Of a DNA stretch of 7,212 nucleotides, positions 6,953 to 7,212 are shown in pieces. The notes beneath the pieces were generated by a model. It searched no databases and was not told the origin of the DNA. It saw only the letters and a list, made by a program, of their open reading frames with translations. Numbering within the stretch: position 1 is the stretch's first letter; every line of letters starts with the position of its first letter. The position numbers and the translations under genes were made by a program. Origin of the DNA: Candidatus Avipropionibacterium avicola (GTDB lineage: Bacteria > Actinomycetota > Actinomycetes > Propionibacteriales > Propionibacteriaceae); the NCBI GenBank assembly GCA_018715445.1, contig DVLP01000350.1:1-7212 (forward strand). Direction: 5' to 3'.

Positions 6953-7084
6953 GATCCAGCCCGAACGGGGTCCAAGACCTCGAGAGGGAAACACAACCTC
7001 CTCCAGGACACCGCGGTGGTGCGCGCCCTTGTCGGGCCCACGAACACCACGGGAGAATGAGGAAACAGAGGAAATCAGGTCGGT

Positions 7085-7113
7085 TTGACCGGGTTGGTTT
7101 TTCTCTGTAATGT
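7085..7113 (+). promoter_or_regulatory. rrn promoter candidate P3 (TTGACC-17-TAATGT)
   Basis: TTGACC (7085-7090), a 17-nt spacer and TAATGT (7108-7113) form a third rightward sigma70-type promoter about 160 nt downstream of P2. It sits in a locally T-rich stretch just before the conserved rRNA leader. Start site would be near 7120. Tandem promoters are usual for rRNA operons. Confidence 0.6.
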
Positions 7114-7173
7114 TGGTCTGGTTGCCCCGGGCTGAGGATCGTTGGTGGTTCTTGGTGTGGTGTGTGATCGAAG

Positions 7174-7212
7174 TTTGAGAACTCAACAGTGTGCCGAAAG
7201 TCAATGCCAAGC
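7174..7212 (+). other. Conserved actinobacterial pre-16S rRNA leader element (partial)
   Basis: The stretch containing TTTGAGAACTCAACAGTGTG and then GTCAATGCCAA matches, from memory, the leader found a short way upstream of 16S rRNA genes in many high-G+C Gram-positive bacteria. That leader region is involved in antitermination and RNase processing of the rRNA precursor. It contains a short self-complementary TTGAG-AA-CTCAA (7175-7186). The mature 16S gene is not in the window and should start beyond 7212 on the plus strand. Confidence 0.8.

Larger units (their letters stand above)
6719..7212. other. Divergent intergenic control region between herA operon and rrn operon
   Basis: These 494 bases hold no supported protein gene. 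The left part (6719-6826) carries the herA ribosome binding site, one hairpin, the 24-nt inverted repeat and the direct repeat. The middle and right carry three rightward promoters and the rRNA leader. No convincing minus-strand -35/-10 pair for herA was found. The best -10-like sequence, TACGGT (6767-6772, minus), lies inside the inverted repeat and has no good -35 at 16-18 nt. The herA promoter may be leaderless of a -35, use another sigma factor, or overlap the rrn promoters. Confidence 0.7.

Noticed and set aside
6964..6973. Half-site resembling a LexA SOS box (GAAC) in the rrn leader
   Set aside because: The required GTTC partner four bases later is absent, and it lies far from herA.
6777..7088. 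103-codon plus-strand frame in the rrn leader region
   Set aside because: It has no ribosome binding site or family resemblance, and it covers the P1 and P2 promoters and the start of P3.
6719..7210. 164-residue N-terminal extension of the herA frame
   Set aside because: The frame is open up to the window edge, but it overlaps the rrn promoters and leader, has no motif, and a strong Shine-Dalgarno precedes ATG 6718.
1..7212. CRISPR, transposon, tRNA or intrinsic terminator
   Set aside because: No spaced repeat array, terminal inverted repeats with a transposase, cloverleaf, or GC hairpin followed by a T-run was found on either strand.

Overview
The window is G+C-rich DNA, with G or C at most third codon positions. 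At its right end it carries a pre-16S rRNA leader of the type found in high-G+C Gram-positive bacteria. The source is therefore most likely an actinobacterium. A member of the Propionibacteriales is a guess that the window alone cannot prove.

From about 6718 down to 1, four minus-strand genes lie in one tightly packed operon. In transcription order they are: a HerA-family hexameric DNA-translocase ATPase (4955-6718), SbcD/Mre11 nuclease (3804-4958), SbcC/Rad50 coiled-coil ATPase (876-3797), and a NurA-family nuclease (1-879). NurA is cut by the left window edge and probably lacks only its short C-terminal end. The junctions are ATGA (4-nt overlap), a 6-nt gap with the Shine-Dalgarno sequence overlapping the stop codon, and GTGA (4-nt overlap). 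All three suggest translational coupling. This is the HerA-Mre11-Rad50-NurA set known from archaea, where Mre11-Rad50 opens and trims a DNA double-strand end and the HerA-NurA motor-nuclease resects it to give the 3' single strand for recombinase loading. The same four genes in one bacterial operon are the main point of interest here. The HerA protein also has a non-canonical P-loop, with TKT in place of GKT.

From 6719 to 7212 there is no protein gene. This is the divergent control region between the resection operon (minus strand) and a ribosomal RNA operon (plus strand) whose 16S gene must start just beyond the right edge. It holds three tandem sigma70-type promoter candidates pointing right, each with an exact 17-nt spacer: TTGCAC/TACTGT, TTGACA/TAAACT and TTGACC/TAATGT. 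They are followed by the conserved leader element at 7174-7212. Near herA there is a strong Shine-Dalgarno sequence, a 7-bp GC hairpin just upstream of it, and a 24-nt inverted repeat that could be an operator. No convincing herA promoter could be picked by eye.

No tRNA, CRISPR array, insertion sequence or intrinsic terminator was seen. The many long reading frames antisense to the four genes are high-G+C shadows.
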